From Flavobacterium lacisediminis (lineage in GTDB: Bacteria > Bacteroidota > Bacteroidia > Flavobacteriales > Flavobacteriaceae), in NCBI RefSeq assembly GCF_025909975.1, contig NZ_JAPCIO010000004.1, positions 124,001 through 188,000 on the forward strand: 64,000 bases of DNA, given 5' to 3'. The notes under the pieces are model-generated. The model made no database searches and had not been told where the DNA came from. It was given only the letters and a program-made list of their open reading frames with translations. The position numbers were made by a program, and so were the translations under genes. Below are positions 18,457 through 27,184 of this stretch, piece after piece. Positions within the stretch are counted from its first letter, which is position 1. Each line of letters begins with the position of its first letter.

Positions 18457-20175
18457 ATGAGTGAAGTAGCAGCTAAACAAAGCCATCCAAAAGGACTTTG
18501 GGTCTTATTTGGAACCGAAATGTGGGAGCGTTTCAATTTCTACGGAATGCGAGCAATTCTTACCTTGTTCATGGTAAATTCATTGATGATTAAAGAAGCA
18601 GATGCAGCCATTATTTATGGTGGATTTTTAGCATTATGTTATTTAACACCACTTTTAGGAGGATTTATTTCGGATAAATATATTGGAAATAGATACAGTA
18701 TTATGTTAGGAGGAACATTAATGGCAATTGGTCAATTCTTATTGTTCATTAGTGCATCAACTTTTGATTCGAGCTTAGGAAGTGCAAAGTTATTCATGTG
18801 GATTGCCTTGTTTATTATCATTTTTGGTAATGGATTTTTCAAACCAAACATCTCTTCAATGGTGGGAAGTTTATACCCAAAACAAGAAAAGAATAAATTA
18901 GATTCAGCCTTTACTATTTTCTACATGGGAATTAATATCGGAGCTTTCTTGGGTCAATTTATTTGTCCATGGGTAGGTGATGTTAAAGATGCAGAAACTG
19001 GAGTTAGAGATATTTTTGCTTTCAAATGGGGGTTTTTAGCAGCTTCAATTGCAATGATAATTGGAACAATAACTTTCTATGTTTTAAAAAATAAATATGT
19101 AGTTACTCCAGAAGGAAGACCAATTGGTGGTTTGCCAAAAAATAATGTAAGTGATGATTTTGAAGAAGGAGAAACTCAAACGGCAAAATTTACAAGCACA
19201 GCTATTGGAACTTCAGTTGCCATTTTTGCAGCTTTATTCTTTGTGTTTAGATATTTGTTAGTAGGTGAATTCGGATTTTCGGATGTTGCCATGGGTCAAT
19301 TAATTAAAGGAATTATTTATCCATTTATTTATTCTGCGGGTATTGCTTTAGCTTACTTAATTATGAGTTCAGCTGAAAATAAAGTAGAAAGACAAAGAAT
19401 TTGGGTAATTTACATTGTTTCCTTCTTTATTATCTTTTTCTGGGCTGCTTTTGAGCAGGCTGGTTCGTCATTAACTTTCATTGCAGATAATCAAACAGAT
19501 AGAAGTATTTTTGGATGGAACATGCCTCCGTCAATGGTGCAAATTTTCAATGGAATTTTCGTAGTAATGTTGGCGTTACCATTCAGTTTACTTTGGGATA
19601 AATTAAGAGCTAAAGGTAAGGAGCCAGTTTCTCCATTAAAACAAGCAATGGGATTAGCTTTAATTGCATTGAGTTATTTTATCATTGCTCACAATGTAAA
19701 AGATTTAGGGAATTCAGGATTATTAGCTATCAAATGGTTAATGTTATTGTACTTAATCCAAACAATGGGTGAATTATGTTTATCACCAATCGGATTGTCA
19801 TTGGTTGGTAAATTAGCACCAAAACGTTTTGCCTCTTTATTGTATGGCGTTTTCTTTATCTCAAATGCTGCGGGTTATGCATTGGCGGGGTCGTTAGGAG
19901 CAATTATTCCTGCAACGGGTGATAAATTCCAAAAAGCAGAAACTTTAGGAGTTAATCTTCAAGAGGTATTAGATAAAAAAGTTACGTTAACAGCAGAGCA
20001 AGTAGCTTTATTTGAAAAAGAACAATTACCAATGGAATACACATCTTTTGCTGGTTTTGAAATCCATAACTTATATGAATTCTTCATGGTATTCGTTGTT
20101 TTATGTGGAATTGCAGCTGTTATTCTAGCGGTTTTGTCCCCAAAATTGAAAAAAATGATGAATGGAATGACCTAA
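18457..20175 (+). CDS. POT-family proton-dependent di/tripeptide transporter, copy 1
   Basis: Proton-coupled peptide symporter (PTR2/POT, MFS fold) of 572 residues. The TM1 proton-coupling motif ExxER is intact in TEMWERFNFYGMR, the PTR2 signature FYMGINIGAF is present, and the TM7 acidic residue is Glu333 in FWAAFEQAG. A loop of about 70 residues near the C terminus (EILGV...EYTSF region) precedes the last helix. It probably shares a transcript with DPP IV, and an intrinsic terminator follows it, so copies 2 and 3 may have their own promoter. Confidence 0.92.
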   Translation: MSEVAAKQSHPKGLWVLFGTEMWERFNFYGMRAILTLFMVNSLMIKEADAAIIYGGFLALCYLTPLLGGFISDKYIGNRYSIMLGGTLMAIGQFLLFISASTFDSSLGSAKLFMWIALFIIIFGNGFFKPNISSMVGSLYPKQEKNKLDSAFTIFYMGINIGAFLGQFICPWVGDVKDAETGVRDIFAFKWGFLAASIAMIIGTITFYVLKNKYVVTPEGRPIGGLPKNNVSDDFEEGETQTAKFTSTAIGTSVAIFAALFFVFRYLLVGEFGFSDVAMGQLIKGIIYPFIYSAGIALAYLIMSSAENKVERQRIWVIYIVSFFIIFFWAAFEQAGSSLTFIADNQTDRSIFGWNMPPSMVQIFNGIFVVMLALPFSLLWDKLRAKGKEPVSPLKQAMGLALIALSYFIIAHNVKDLGNSGLLAIKWLMLLYLIQTMGELCLSPIGLSLVGKLAPKRFASLLYGVFFISNAAGYALAGSLGAIIPATGDKFQKAETLGVNLQEVLDKKVTLTAEQVALFEKEQLPMEYTSFAGFEIHNLYEFFMVFVVLCGIAAVILAVLSPKLKKMMNGMT

Positions 20176-20204
20176 TTGCATTTAAAAATATTTTTTATAT
20201 CTTT

Positions 20205-20240
20205 CAAACCTACAAGAAACCCTTGTAGGTTTGTTTTTTT
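20205..20240 (+). terminator. Intrinsic terminator after POT copy 1
   Basis: CAAACCTACAAG (20205-20216) pairs perfectly over 12 bp with CTTGTAGGTTTG (20222-20233) around a 5-base loop and is followed by seven T. It separates the DPP IV-POT1 transcript from POT2-POT3. Confidence 0.88.
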
Positions 20241-20253
20241 AATACAATAAATT

Positions 20254-21912
20254 ATGTGGAAAAGTCATCCTAAAGCACTGCCTTACTTGTTTTTATCTGA
20301 AATGTGGGAGCGTTTCGGTTACTATTTAATGATTGGTATTTTTACCTTATATCTTAAAGATGTTGAAGCCGGATTCGCTATGACCGAGAAAGAAGCATCC
20401 GATTTATACGGAACTTTTATCGCTTTGGTATTTTTAACCCCTTTCATTGGTGGTTTAGTTGCCGATAGATATTGGGGCTACAAAAAATCTATCGTAATTG
20501 GTGGTATTATGATGGGAGCAGGTTATTTTATGATGGGAATTCATGATATTACCATGCTTTATATCGCCATGACATTAGTTATCGTGGGTAACGGTTTTTT
20601 CAAACCCAATATCTCAACACTTTTAGGTAATTTCTATACCGAAGATCAATATAAAGATAAAAAAGACGAAGGTTACAACATTTTCTATATGGGAATTAAC
20701 GTGGGTGCTTTCATTTGTAACTTCTTTGGAGCTGCTTTACAAATTCTATTAGGTTGGCAATATGCCTTCATGGCAGCTGGAGTTGGAATGTTTATCGGTG
20801 TAATTGTTTTCTTATTAGGAACAAAACACTACGGAAATCAAACTGAGAAAAAAGGAGTGCAACCAGGAGATATGCCTTTTTGGAAAATTGTGATGTTTAT
20901 TTTAGTGCCATCAGCAGTTTTTGGAGTAATTGGATGGTTATTAAAAGGAGTAACTTCAGAAGCAAATCCTGGTGGGTATATTTTTGGTTCGGATAGTACG
21001 GATGCCTTTATTTTTGCTTGTATTCCAGTGATTTTCTTTTACGGAAGTTTATATTTTAAAGCCAAAGTGGAAGACAAAAGACCAATCGGAGCTTTGTTAA
21101 CCATTTTCGCGGTGGTAATTTTATTTTGGGGTGTTTTCAAATTGAATGGTTCTGCACTTAATACTTGGGCAGACCGTTATACGGATAGAGAAATCACAGG
21201 AACGACTCAAACCGTTTTCAACGGATTGAAATTAGCCAAAGAAGTAGAATACAAAAAAGACACAGTTGAATTATATGATGCGAGTTTCCGTATACAAAAA
21301 GTAGATGGAGAAGTTCAAAAAACTGTAGATTATCCCGTTTATTTTAGAAACGTAGCGAAAGATAAATTACCTGAAGAAGGAGCAACAGTTTCGCTTTGGG
21401 CAACCAATTTAAGTCAGTCGATTAATCCAGGTTGGGTTATTATTTTAACGCCTTTAGTAGTAGCTTTCTTCACATTCCTAAGAAGCAGAAAGAAAGAACC
21501 TTCAACACCAACTAAAATCGCATTCGGATTATTAATTTCAGCTTTATCTGTTTTGGTAATGATTGCTGCTGTAAATATGGGAGCAAACGGTTCTGAAAAA
21601 GTAAGCGTTTGGTGGTTAGTAGCCAATTACGGAGTTATCACAATTGGAGAGTTATTCTTAAGCCCGATGGGATTATCGGTAGTTTCTAAATTGAGTCCAA
21701 CGAACATTACTTCATTAATGATGGGTGGTTGGTTTTTATCAACTTCAATCGGAAATAAATTAAGTGGTGTATTAGCAAGTCTTTGGGATACTTATGACAA
21801 CAAACAAGATTTCTTTTGGATTAACTTCGGATTATTAATGTTTGCTACTATGTTGATGTTTATTTTATTGAAACAACTTAACAAAGTAATGCAAGAAAAA
21901 GGAATTCACTAA
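20254..21912 (+). CDS. POT-family transporter, copy 2, with altered TM7 and a large loop insertion
   Basis: A 552-residue POT/PTR2 protein. The TM1 motif is intact (SEMWERFGYYL) and the PTR2 signature FYMGINVGAF is present. Two differences set it apart from its neighbours: the TM7 position that is Glu in copies 1 and 3 is Lys296 here (FWGVFKLNGSAL), and about 95 residues, mostly hydrophilic, separate that point from the next helix (NPGWVIILTPL), roughly 65 more than in copy 1. The TM7 acidic residue takes part in coupling in studied POT proteins, so coupling or substrate may differ. One base separates it from copy 3. Confidence 0.9.
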   Translation: MWKSHPKALPYLFLSEMWERFGYYLMIGIFTLYLKDVEAGFAMTEKEASDLYGTFIALVFLTPFIGGLVADRYWGYKKSIVIGGIMMGAGYFMMGIHDITMLYIAMTLVIVGNGFFKPNISTLLGNFYTEDQYKDKKDEGYNIFYMGINVGAFICNFFGAALQILLGWQYAFMAAGVGMFIGVIVFLLGTKHYGNQTEKKGVQPGDMPFWKIVMFILVPSAVFGVIGWLLKGVTSEANPGGYIFGSDSTDAFIFACIPVIFFYGSLYFKAKVEDKRPIGALLTIFAVVILFWGVFKLNGSALNTWADRYTDREITGTTQTVFNGLKLAKEVEYKKDTVELYDASFRIQKVDGEVQKTVDYPVYFRNVAKDKLPEEGATVSLWATNLSQSINPGWVIILTPLVVAFFTFLRSRKKEPSTPTKIAFGLLISALSVLVMIAAVNMGANGSEKVSVWWLVANYGVITIGELFLSPMGLSVVSKLSPTNITSLMMGGWFLSTSIGNKLSGVLASLWDTYDNKQDFFWINFGLLMFATMLMFILLKQLNKVMQEKGIH

Positions 21913-21913
21913 G

Positions 21914-23416
21914 ATGCAAACAATAGAACAAATTCAGGATTTTAAAGGAAAATATCCAAAACAACTTTGGTATTTATTCTTTAGCGAAATGTGGGAACGT
22001 TTCTGTTTCTACGGAATGCGCGGAATGTTGGTGGTTTTCATGGTGAATCATTTAGCTATGGATGAAAAAACCGCTAATTTACAGTATGGAGCAACTCAAG
22101 CTTGGGTGTATGCTTTTACATTTATTGGAGGTTTATTTGCAGATAAAATTTTAGGATTAAGAAAGTCACTTTTTTGGGGTGGAATTCTAATGATTTTAGG
22201 AAGTATTATTTTAGCAATCGATCCTAAAAACTTCTTTTTTATTGGAATCAGTTTTACCATTGTAGGAACAGGTTTTTTCAAACCTAATATTTCATCAATG
22301 GTTGGACAATTATACAAAGATGGTGATCCAAGACGTGATGCTGGATTCTCATTTTTCTACATGGGAGTTAATTTAGGAGCCTTATTAGGAGGTTACGTTT
22401 GTATTGCTGTTGCAGAAGGCTCAATGTGGCAATCAATAGTTCCAGAACATTTAAGATGGAATGTTGGTTTTGGTTTTGCAGCAATTGTAATGATTATTAG
22501 TTTGTTGACGTTTACGCAAACACAAAAAACATTAAGTACTATCGGACTTTCTCCATTACAAGAAGTTGAAACCTCAAAACGTAAAGGATTAGAAATTGCA
22601 ACGTATTTAGGTTCTTTATTAGTAATTCCAGTGATTATTATTATGGTGGCCAATACAAAGTATACTGATTATTTTATGATGTTTATCGGACCAGCTTCTA
22701 TTCTATATTTGTTTTACGAAATGAAGAATTTTTCAGTTTCAGAAAACAAGAAACTTTTGGCTGCTTTAGTTTTCATCATTTTCTCTATTTTCTTTTGGGC
22801 TTTTTTCGAACAAAGTGGAGGATCTCTAAGTTTATTTGCGGCCAACAATTTGAATAATACGATTGCTGGAGTTGAGTTAAGTCCAAACGGAGTTAATAAT
22901 TCAGCGAACTCTTTATTTGTAATTGGTTTTGCAGCTTTGGTTGGTTTAGTTTGGTTGTGGATGGCAAAGAAAAAAATGGAGCCTAACACTATTATTAAAT
23001 TTGGTTTAGCCTTCTTATTTTTAGCGGGTGGTTTTTGGGTGTTCTACTACACACAATTTTTCGCTGATTTAAATGGAAAAACATCTTTAGGAGTTTTCAC
23101 TTTAGGTTGGTTAGTGATTACATTTGGTGAATTGTGTTTATCTCCAATTGGGATGAGTGCTATGACTAAATTATCACCACAAAAAACACAAGCCGTTATG
23201 ATGGGAATGTGGTTTTTAGCAAGTGCATATGGTCAATATTTTGCGGGAATTTTAGGTGCCAATATTGCAGAAGCTTCTGAAAATGCAACCAATATGGAGA
23301 AGCTTGTTTTGTATGCAGACGGTTACAAACAGCTAGCGATTTATGCGCTTATTTTAGGTGTTGTACTTATTGTTATTTCACCATTAGTTAAAAAATTAAT
23401 GCAAGAAGTTAAGTAA
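21914..23416 (+). CDS. POT-family proton-dependent di/tripeptide transporter, copy 3
   Basis: A 500-residue POT/PTR2 protein, the most compact of the three. The TM1 motif is SEMWERFCFYGMRG, the PTR2 signature is FYMGVNLGAL, and TM7 carries Glu299 in FWAFFEQSGGSL, as expected for a proton-coupled peptide symporter. It begins one base after copy 2 and must be co-transcribed with it. Having three paralogues in a row suggests division of labour by peptide type or affinity. Confidence 0.92.
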   Translation: MQTIEQIQDFKGKYPKQLWYLFFSEMWERFCFYGMRGMLVVFMVNHLAMDEKTANLQYGATQAWVYAFTFIGGLFADKILGLRKSLFWGGILMILGSIILAIDPKNFFFIGISFTIVGTGFFKPNISSMVGQLYKDGDPRRDAGFSFFYMGVNLGALLGGYVCIAVAEGSMWQSIVPEHLRWNVGFGFAAIVMIISLLTFTQTQKTLSTIGLSPLQEVETSKRKGLEIATYLGSLLVIPVIIIMVANTKYTDYFMMFIGPASILYLFYEMKNFSVSENKKLLAALVFIIFSIFFWAFFEQSGGSLSLFAANNLNNTIAGVELSPNGVNNSANSLFVIGFAALVGLVWLWMAKKKMEPNTIIKFGLAFLFLAGGFWVFYYTQFFADLNGKTSLGVFTLGWLVITFGELCLSPIGMSAMTKLSPQKTQAVMMGMWFLASAYGQYFAGILGANIAEASENATNMEKLVLYADGYKQLAIYALILGVVLIVISPLVKKLMQEVK

Positions 23417-23442
23417 CAGCTTTTTTTGGCATCTAATTTGCT

Positions 23443-23450
23443 TAATTTTG
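23443..23450 (+). promoter_or_regulatory. Possible -7 element for the exported thioredoxin gene
   Basis: TAATTTTG is a perfect TAnnTTTG match 18 bp upstream of the start codon. The only TTTG box nearby is 14 bp away, shorter than usual, so the -33 element is uncertain. Confidence 0.4.
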
Positions 23451-23468
23451 TTTTATAAAATTTAAAAT

Positions 23469-23936
23469 ATGAAGAAGATTTTAGTAATAGCGTTTTTAAC
23501 TTTGACTAGTATGTCAATTCAGGCGCAAGAAGAATTAACTTGGCATACAGATATGTCAAAAGCAACGGATATTTCAATTAAAGAGAATAAACCAATGTTC
23601 TTGTTTTTTACAGGTTCTGATTGGTGCGGATGGTGTATTCGTTTGCAAAAAGAAGTTTTCAAAACCCCAGAATTTATCAAATGGGCAAAAGAAAATGTGG
23701 TTTTAGTGGAATTGGATTTTCCAAGAAAAAACAATCAAAGCGAAGAAGTGAAAATGCAAAACGTACAATTACAACAACAACTTCAAGTTAGAGGTTATCC
23801 AACTGTTTGGTTTGTAAGTGCTACAAAAACGGCAGAAGCTAAAATAAATTTAAATGCTTTAGGAAGTTCTGGTTATGTAGCTGGTGGTCCAAAAGTTTGG
23901 ATTGACGGCGCTAATCAGATTATTCAGAAAAAATAA
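23469..23936 (+). CDS. Exported thioredoxin-fold protein (CGWC)
   Basis: A 155-residue protein with a signal peptide (cut near MSIQAQ) and a thioredoxin fold of the DUF255/thioredoxin_7 type. The redox motif is SDWCGWC with Cys53 and Cys56, and the cis-Pro loop is GYPTVWF. It is likely a periplasmic disulfide oxidoreductase or reductase. It follows the POT genes on the same strand but has its own possible promoter, and its 3' end is only 3 bp from that of convergent comEC. Confidence 0.88.
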   Translation: MKKILVIAFLTLTSMSIQAQEELTWHTDMSKATDISIKENKPMFLFFTGSDWCGWCIRLQKEVFKTPEFIKWAKENVVLVELDFPRKNNQSEEVKMQNVQLQQQLQVRGYPTVWFVSATKTAEAKINLNALGSSGYVAGGPKVWIDGANQIIQKK

Positions 23937-23939
23937 GAA

Positions 23940-25952
23940 TTATTTCAATCTATAGAATCCCTTTTCGGCAATTGCATGAAAAGGGATTTTTTCTTTTCTG
24001 CAAGTAGCTTCCCAAGCTTTAATGGTGTTTTTGTAGTTGCTTTTATCCGCAATAATTTCTTTAGGTTTCATTTCTAAAATCAAACGTGATAAATTGATTT
24101 TTGGATTTTGGGTAAGCAAAATAATTTCAGGACGAATTGAGGTTTTGTAAATCCCTAAACTATCTATAACTAAAATTCTTTTTTCTTGAAATGAAATCGC
24201 GTTTTGCATCGGAAAAATGCGTAACGAATCTGAAAATGTTCCTCGTGTGTAATGATTTAAAGTAACGTTATGATTTTCAGGAATGTCGCTAAAAGCAATT
24301 ACATTATTTTTATTTTTGATGCCAATTAGCGTTGTTTTTTCGTTAAATACCACCAATTCACTGCTGTTATTTTCGCTCCATTTTATACTGATGTAACTCA
24401 GTTGAAAGAGTAAAAGTGTTCCCAAAATATATTTTATGTTTTTATCTTTTATATGATAAAGCCAATATGCAAAAGCAATTATGACTAAATACAACGAAAA
24501 AGTCAGCCAACCAGAAAACGAAATATTCGTAATAATTCCGCTTTTGAATTGGGCAATCCAATGAATGTAATTATTCATAAATTGAATGCTGAATTCTAAA
24601 ATTTTACCTAAGAAAACCGCAACAGATGGAAGTACATAATTAAGAGGTAAAATGATAATTCCAGCAATTAAAACCAAACTCGAAAGTGGAATAATAACCA
24701 AATTAGCTAATAAAAATAACAAAGGCAATTGGTTAAAATAATACAAACTCAAAGGTAAAACCCCAATTTGTGCTGCCAAGGAAACTAAAACGGTATCAGT
24801 AAAGTAAATCGCAATTTTGTTTTCGGAAAAATAAAACTTCTTATAAAAAGGTTGAAATAATACAATCGATAAAACGGCTGCATAACTCAATTGAAAACCA
24901 ATATCGAAAATAGCATTTGGTTTTACCAATAAAATTAAAAATGCGGAAATCGCTAATGCATTATAAATCGCTTTCGGTTGATTGAAATAGTTTCCAATAC
25001 TAATAAAACTAAATAAAGTCACCGCTCTGGTTACCGAAGCCGGCAAGCCGGTAAGCAAAGCAAACAACCATAAAATCCCCAAGACAATCAACAATTGAAT
25101 TTCCGCTCCAAATTTTACTCTTTTTAAAGGTTTCAACAAGAACACAATAAAGAAGTAAATGATGGAAATATGCAATCCTGAAATCGCTAAAATGTGAATT
25201 ACACCAGCATTGGAATAATCGGCAATGGTTTCTTTGTCTAATTCCAATCGTTGTCCTAAAATTAAAGCGTCAATGATGGCTTTGGTTTTGGGTTCAAAAT
25301 GATGAATGTCGAAACTTTTACTAAGATTATTTCTTAATGTTTCAATATAAAAATCAATCGTTTTATGCGTTTGAATGATTTTAATTTGATTTTCACGCGT
25401 GTAAATTTGATGAAATACGTTCTGCTTTTCAAGGTATTTAGAATAATCAAATTGGTACGGATTAAAAGTTTTTTGGATAGGATAAACGGCATTATTTAAC
25501 CAAATTTCATCACCTGAATGTAAGGTTTCATTGTTTGTTTTTGGAACATAAAGTAATAGTTGCCCTGAAGCTATTGTATCATTAAAATGTGAAAGTGTAA
25601 TAAAATATTTGTTGTATTTTTCATTTGGTTTTAATGTAGTTGAAACGATTGCTCGAATTGAATTCGTTTCTTCAAATGACTTTTTAGAGTAATGATTTTT
25701 CGAATTTAAATCGGAATGAATATAAAAACTCATCATTCCTAAAGTAAAGGCGAGTAGGTAAGTGGCAATTCCAAAAAGAGTATTTTGAAGCAAAGCTTTT
25801 TTACTTTTCCAAAATAGAAAACAAAAAATCCCTAAACACAAAAACAATGAAACAATAAGAGTTGATAAACTCCATTGCAAGTTATATTCTGCAATAATAC
25901 CTATCGCAAAACTAATGGTAATGGTAAGTAAAGGAAACTTAAATACTTTCAA
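23940..25952 (-). CDS. comEC: ComEC/Rec2-family DNA transport membrane protein without lactamase metal ligands
   Basis: Channel protein for single-stranded DNA entry in natural transformation; 670 residues. N-terminal DUF4131 region, then the Competence domain with DALILGQRLELDKETIADYSNAGVIHILAISG-type motif (GLHISI) and about ten membrane helices in all. The C-terminal 150 residues keep a lactamase-like strand pattern (EIILLTQNPKINLSRLI) but have no HxHxDH metal site. The frame opens with TTG at 25952, directly after an in-frame TGA, and no ATG occurs for about 70 residues; since the N terminus KVFKFPLLTI fits the family, TTG is the likely start. A terminator hairpin for the opposite strand lies in its 3' coding end. 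Confidence 0.88.
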   Translation of the reverse strand: MKVFKFPLLTITISFAIGIIAEYNLQWSLSTLIVSLFLCLGIFCFLFWKSKKALLQNTLFGIATYLLAFTLGMMSFYIHSDLNSKNHYSKKSFEETNSIRAIVSTTLKPNEKYNKYFITLSHFNDTIASGQLLLYVPKTNNETLHSGDEIWLNNAVYPIQKTFNPYQFDYSKYLEKQNVFHQIYTRENQIKIIQTHKTIDFYIETLRNNLSKSFDIHHFEPKTKAIIDALILGQRLELDKETIADYSNAGVIHILAISGLHISIIYFFIVFLLKPLKRVKFGAEIQLLIVLGILWLFALLTGLPASVTRAVTLFSFISIGNYFNQPKAIYNALAISAFLILLVKPNAIFDIGFQLSYAAVLSIVLFQPFYKKFYFSENKIAIYFTDTVLVSLAAQIGVLPLSLYYFNQLPLLFLLANLVIIPLSSLVLIAGIIILPLNYVLPSVAVFLGKILEFSIQFMNNYIHWIAQFKSGIITNISFSGWLTFSLYLVIIAFAYWLYHIKDKNIKYILGTLLLFQLSYISIKWSENNSSELVVFNEKTTLIGIKNKNNVIAFSDIPENHNVTLNHYTRGTFSDSLRIFPMQNAISFQEKRILVIDSLGIYKTSIRPEIILLTQNPKINLSRLILEMKPKEIIADKSNYKNTIKAWEATCRKEKIPFHAIAEKGFYRLK
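23956..23992 (+). terminator. Terminator for the thioredoxin gene embedded in the comEC coding end
   Basis: AATCCCTTTTC (23956-23966) pairs perfectly with GAAAAGGGATT (23978-23988) and is followed by T on the plus strand. The loop itself contains the self-complementary GCAATTGC. It lies 20 bp after the thioredoxin stop codon and inside the last codons of comEC. Confidence 0.75.
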
Positions 25953-26006
25953 TCACTGTTGTTTTTGAAGTAGTATTTAGTTTTAAGGAGTTGGGACTTC
26001 TCATCC

Positions 26007-26014
26007 CAAAAATA
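26007..26014 (-). promoter_or_regulatory. Promoter -7 element of comEC
   Basis: The minus strand reads TATTTTTG, a perfect TAnnTTTG match, 55 bp upstream of the TTG start. Immediately downstream is a short hairpin, TTGGGA (minus strand) with TCCCAA, so the transcript would begin at or just before a stem-loop. Confidence 0.5.
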
Positions 26015-26057
26015 TAAAAAATCAGTTAAGTTTCTAATAAAATGATAAGAATCTTCT

Positions 26058-27173
26058 TTATTTTTTAAAAGAATTTACAATCAATTCGGCTGTTTTTTTG
26101 CTAGCGCCTTCTCCTCCTAATTTTTGTTTCAATTCAGTGTAATTGTTCAATAACACAGCACGACTTTCGGAATTTAGAATTTTATTCAATTCTAATTTTA
26201 AGTTTTTCGTATTCAATTCTTCTTGAATTAACTCTTTAACCACTTCTTTGTCCATGATTAAATTCACCAATGAAATGTATTTTAGAGTGATGATACGTTT
26301 TGCAATTTGATACGAAATGTAGCTTCCTTTATAACAAACCACTTCAGGAACATTAAATAAAGCGGTTTCTAAAGTTGCCGTTCCAGAAGTTACCAAAGCA
26401 GCATGAGAATGACTCAATAAATCATAAGTTTTATTCGAAATAAATTTCACGTTTTCATTCGTTAAAAATGTTTTGTAAAATTCATATTCCTGACTTGGAG
26501 CACCCGCAATCACAAATTGATAATCTGGAAAATCGTTGGTTACCGAAAGCATAATCGAAAGCATTTTGGAAATTTCTTGCTTGCGACTTCCTGGTAATAA
26601 AGCTATAATTGGTTTTTCAGATAACTGATTTTCTTTTCTGAAACTTTCATCCGAAACTTCTGTTCTACTTGCAATGGCATCTATTAACGGATGACCTACA
26701 AAATGAACTGGAAAATTGTGTTTTTTCTCGTAAAAATCTTTCTCAAACGGAAGAATTACATACATAAAATCCACATCGCGTTTAATGGCTTTGATACGGT
26801 TTTCTTTCCAAGCCCAAATTTGAGGTGAAATGTAATAATGTGTTGGAATGTTGCGCTCTTTTGCCCAAGTCGCAATGCGCATATTAAATCCAGGATAATC
26901 GATAAAAATAATCGCATCAGGTTGAAACGCTTCAATGTCTTTTTTACAAATTTTGATGTTGTTCAAAATCGTTTTTAGGTTCATGATAACTTCAATAAAT
27001 CCCATGAAAGCCAATTCACGATAGTGTTTTACTAAAGTTCCGCCAACATTTTGCATCAAATCGCCACCCCAAAAACGAATTTCGGCTGATGGATCTTTTT
27101 CATACAAAGCCTTCATTAAGTTTGAACCATGTAAATCGCCCGAAGCTTCTCCTGCTATGATGTAATATTTCAT
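26058..27173 (-). CDS. lpxB: Lipid-A-disaccharide synthase
   Basis: Joins UDP-2,3-diacylglucosamine and lipid X to make the lipid A disaccharide; a peripheral inner-membrane GT19 glycosyltransferase. The protein has 371 residues, normal length. Diagnostic stretches are AGEASGDLHG (residues 7-16), RFWGGDLMQNVGG, AFMGFIEV, IDYPGFNMR, YYISPQIWAWKE, VGHPLID, LLPGSRKQEI and TSGTATLETAL. It follows surE by 11 bp on the same strand, so the two are probably one operon. Confidence 0.96.
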   Translation of the reverse strand: MKYYIIAGEASGDLHGSNLMKALYEKDPSAEIRFWGGDLMQNVGGTLVKHYRELAFMGFIEVIMNLKTILNNIKICKKDIEAFQPDAIIFIDYPGFNMRIATWAKERNIPTHYYISPQIWAWKENRIKAIKRDVDFMYVILPFEKDFYEKKHNFPVHFVGHPLIDAIASRTEVSDESFRKENQLSEKPIIALLPGSRKQEISKMLSIMLSVTNDFPDYQFVIAGAPSQEYEFYKTFLTNENVKFISNKTYDLLSHSHAALVTSGTATLETALFNVPEVVCYKGSYISYQIAKRIITLKYISLVNLIMDKEVVKELIQEELNTKNLKLELNKILNSESRAVLLNNYTELKQKLGGEGASKKTAELIVNSFKK

Positions 27174-27184
27174 TTATTTTTTCT

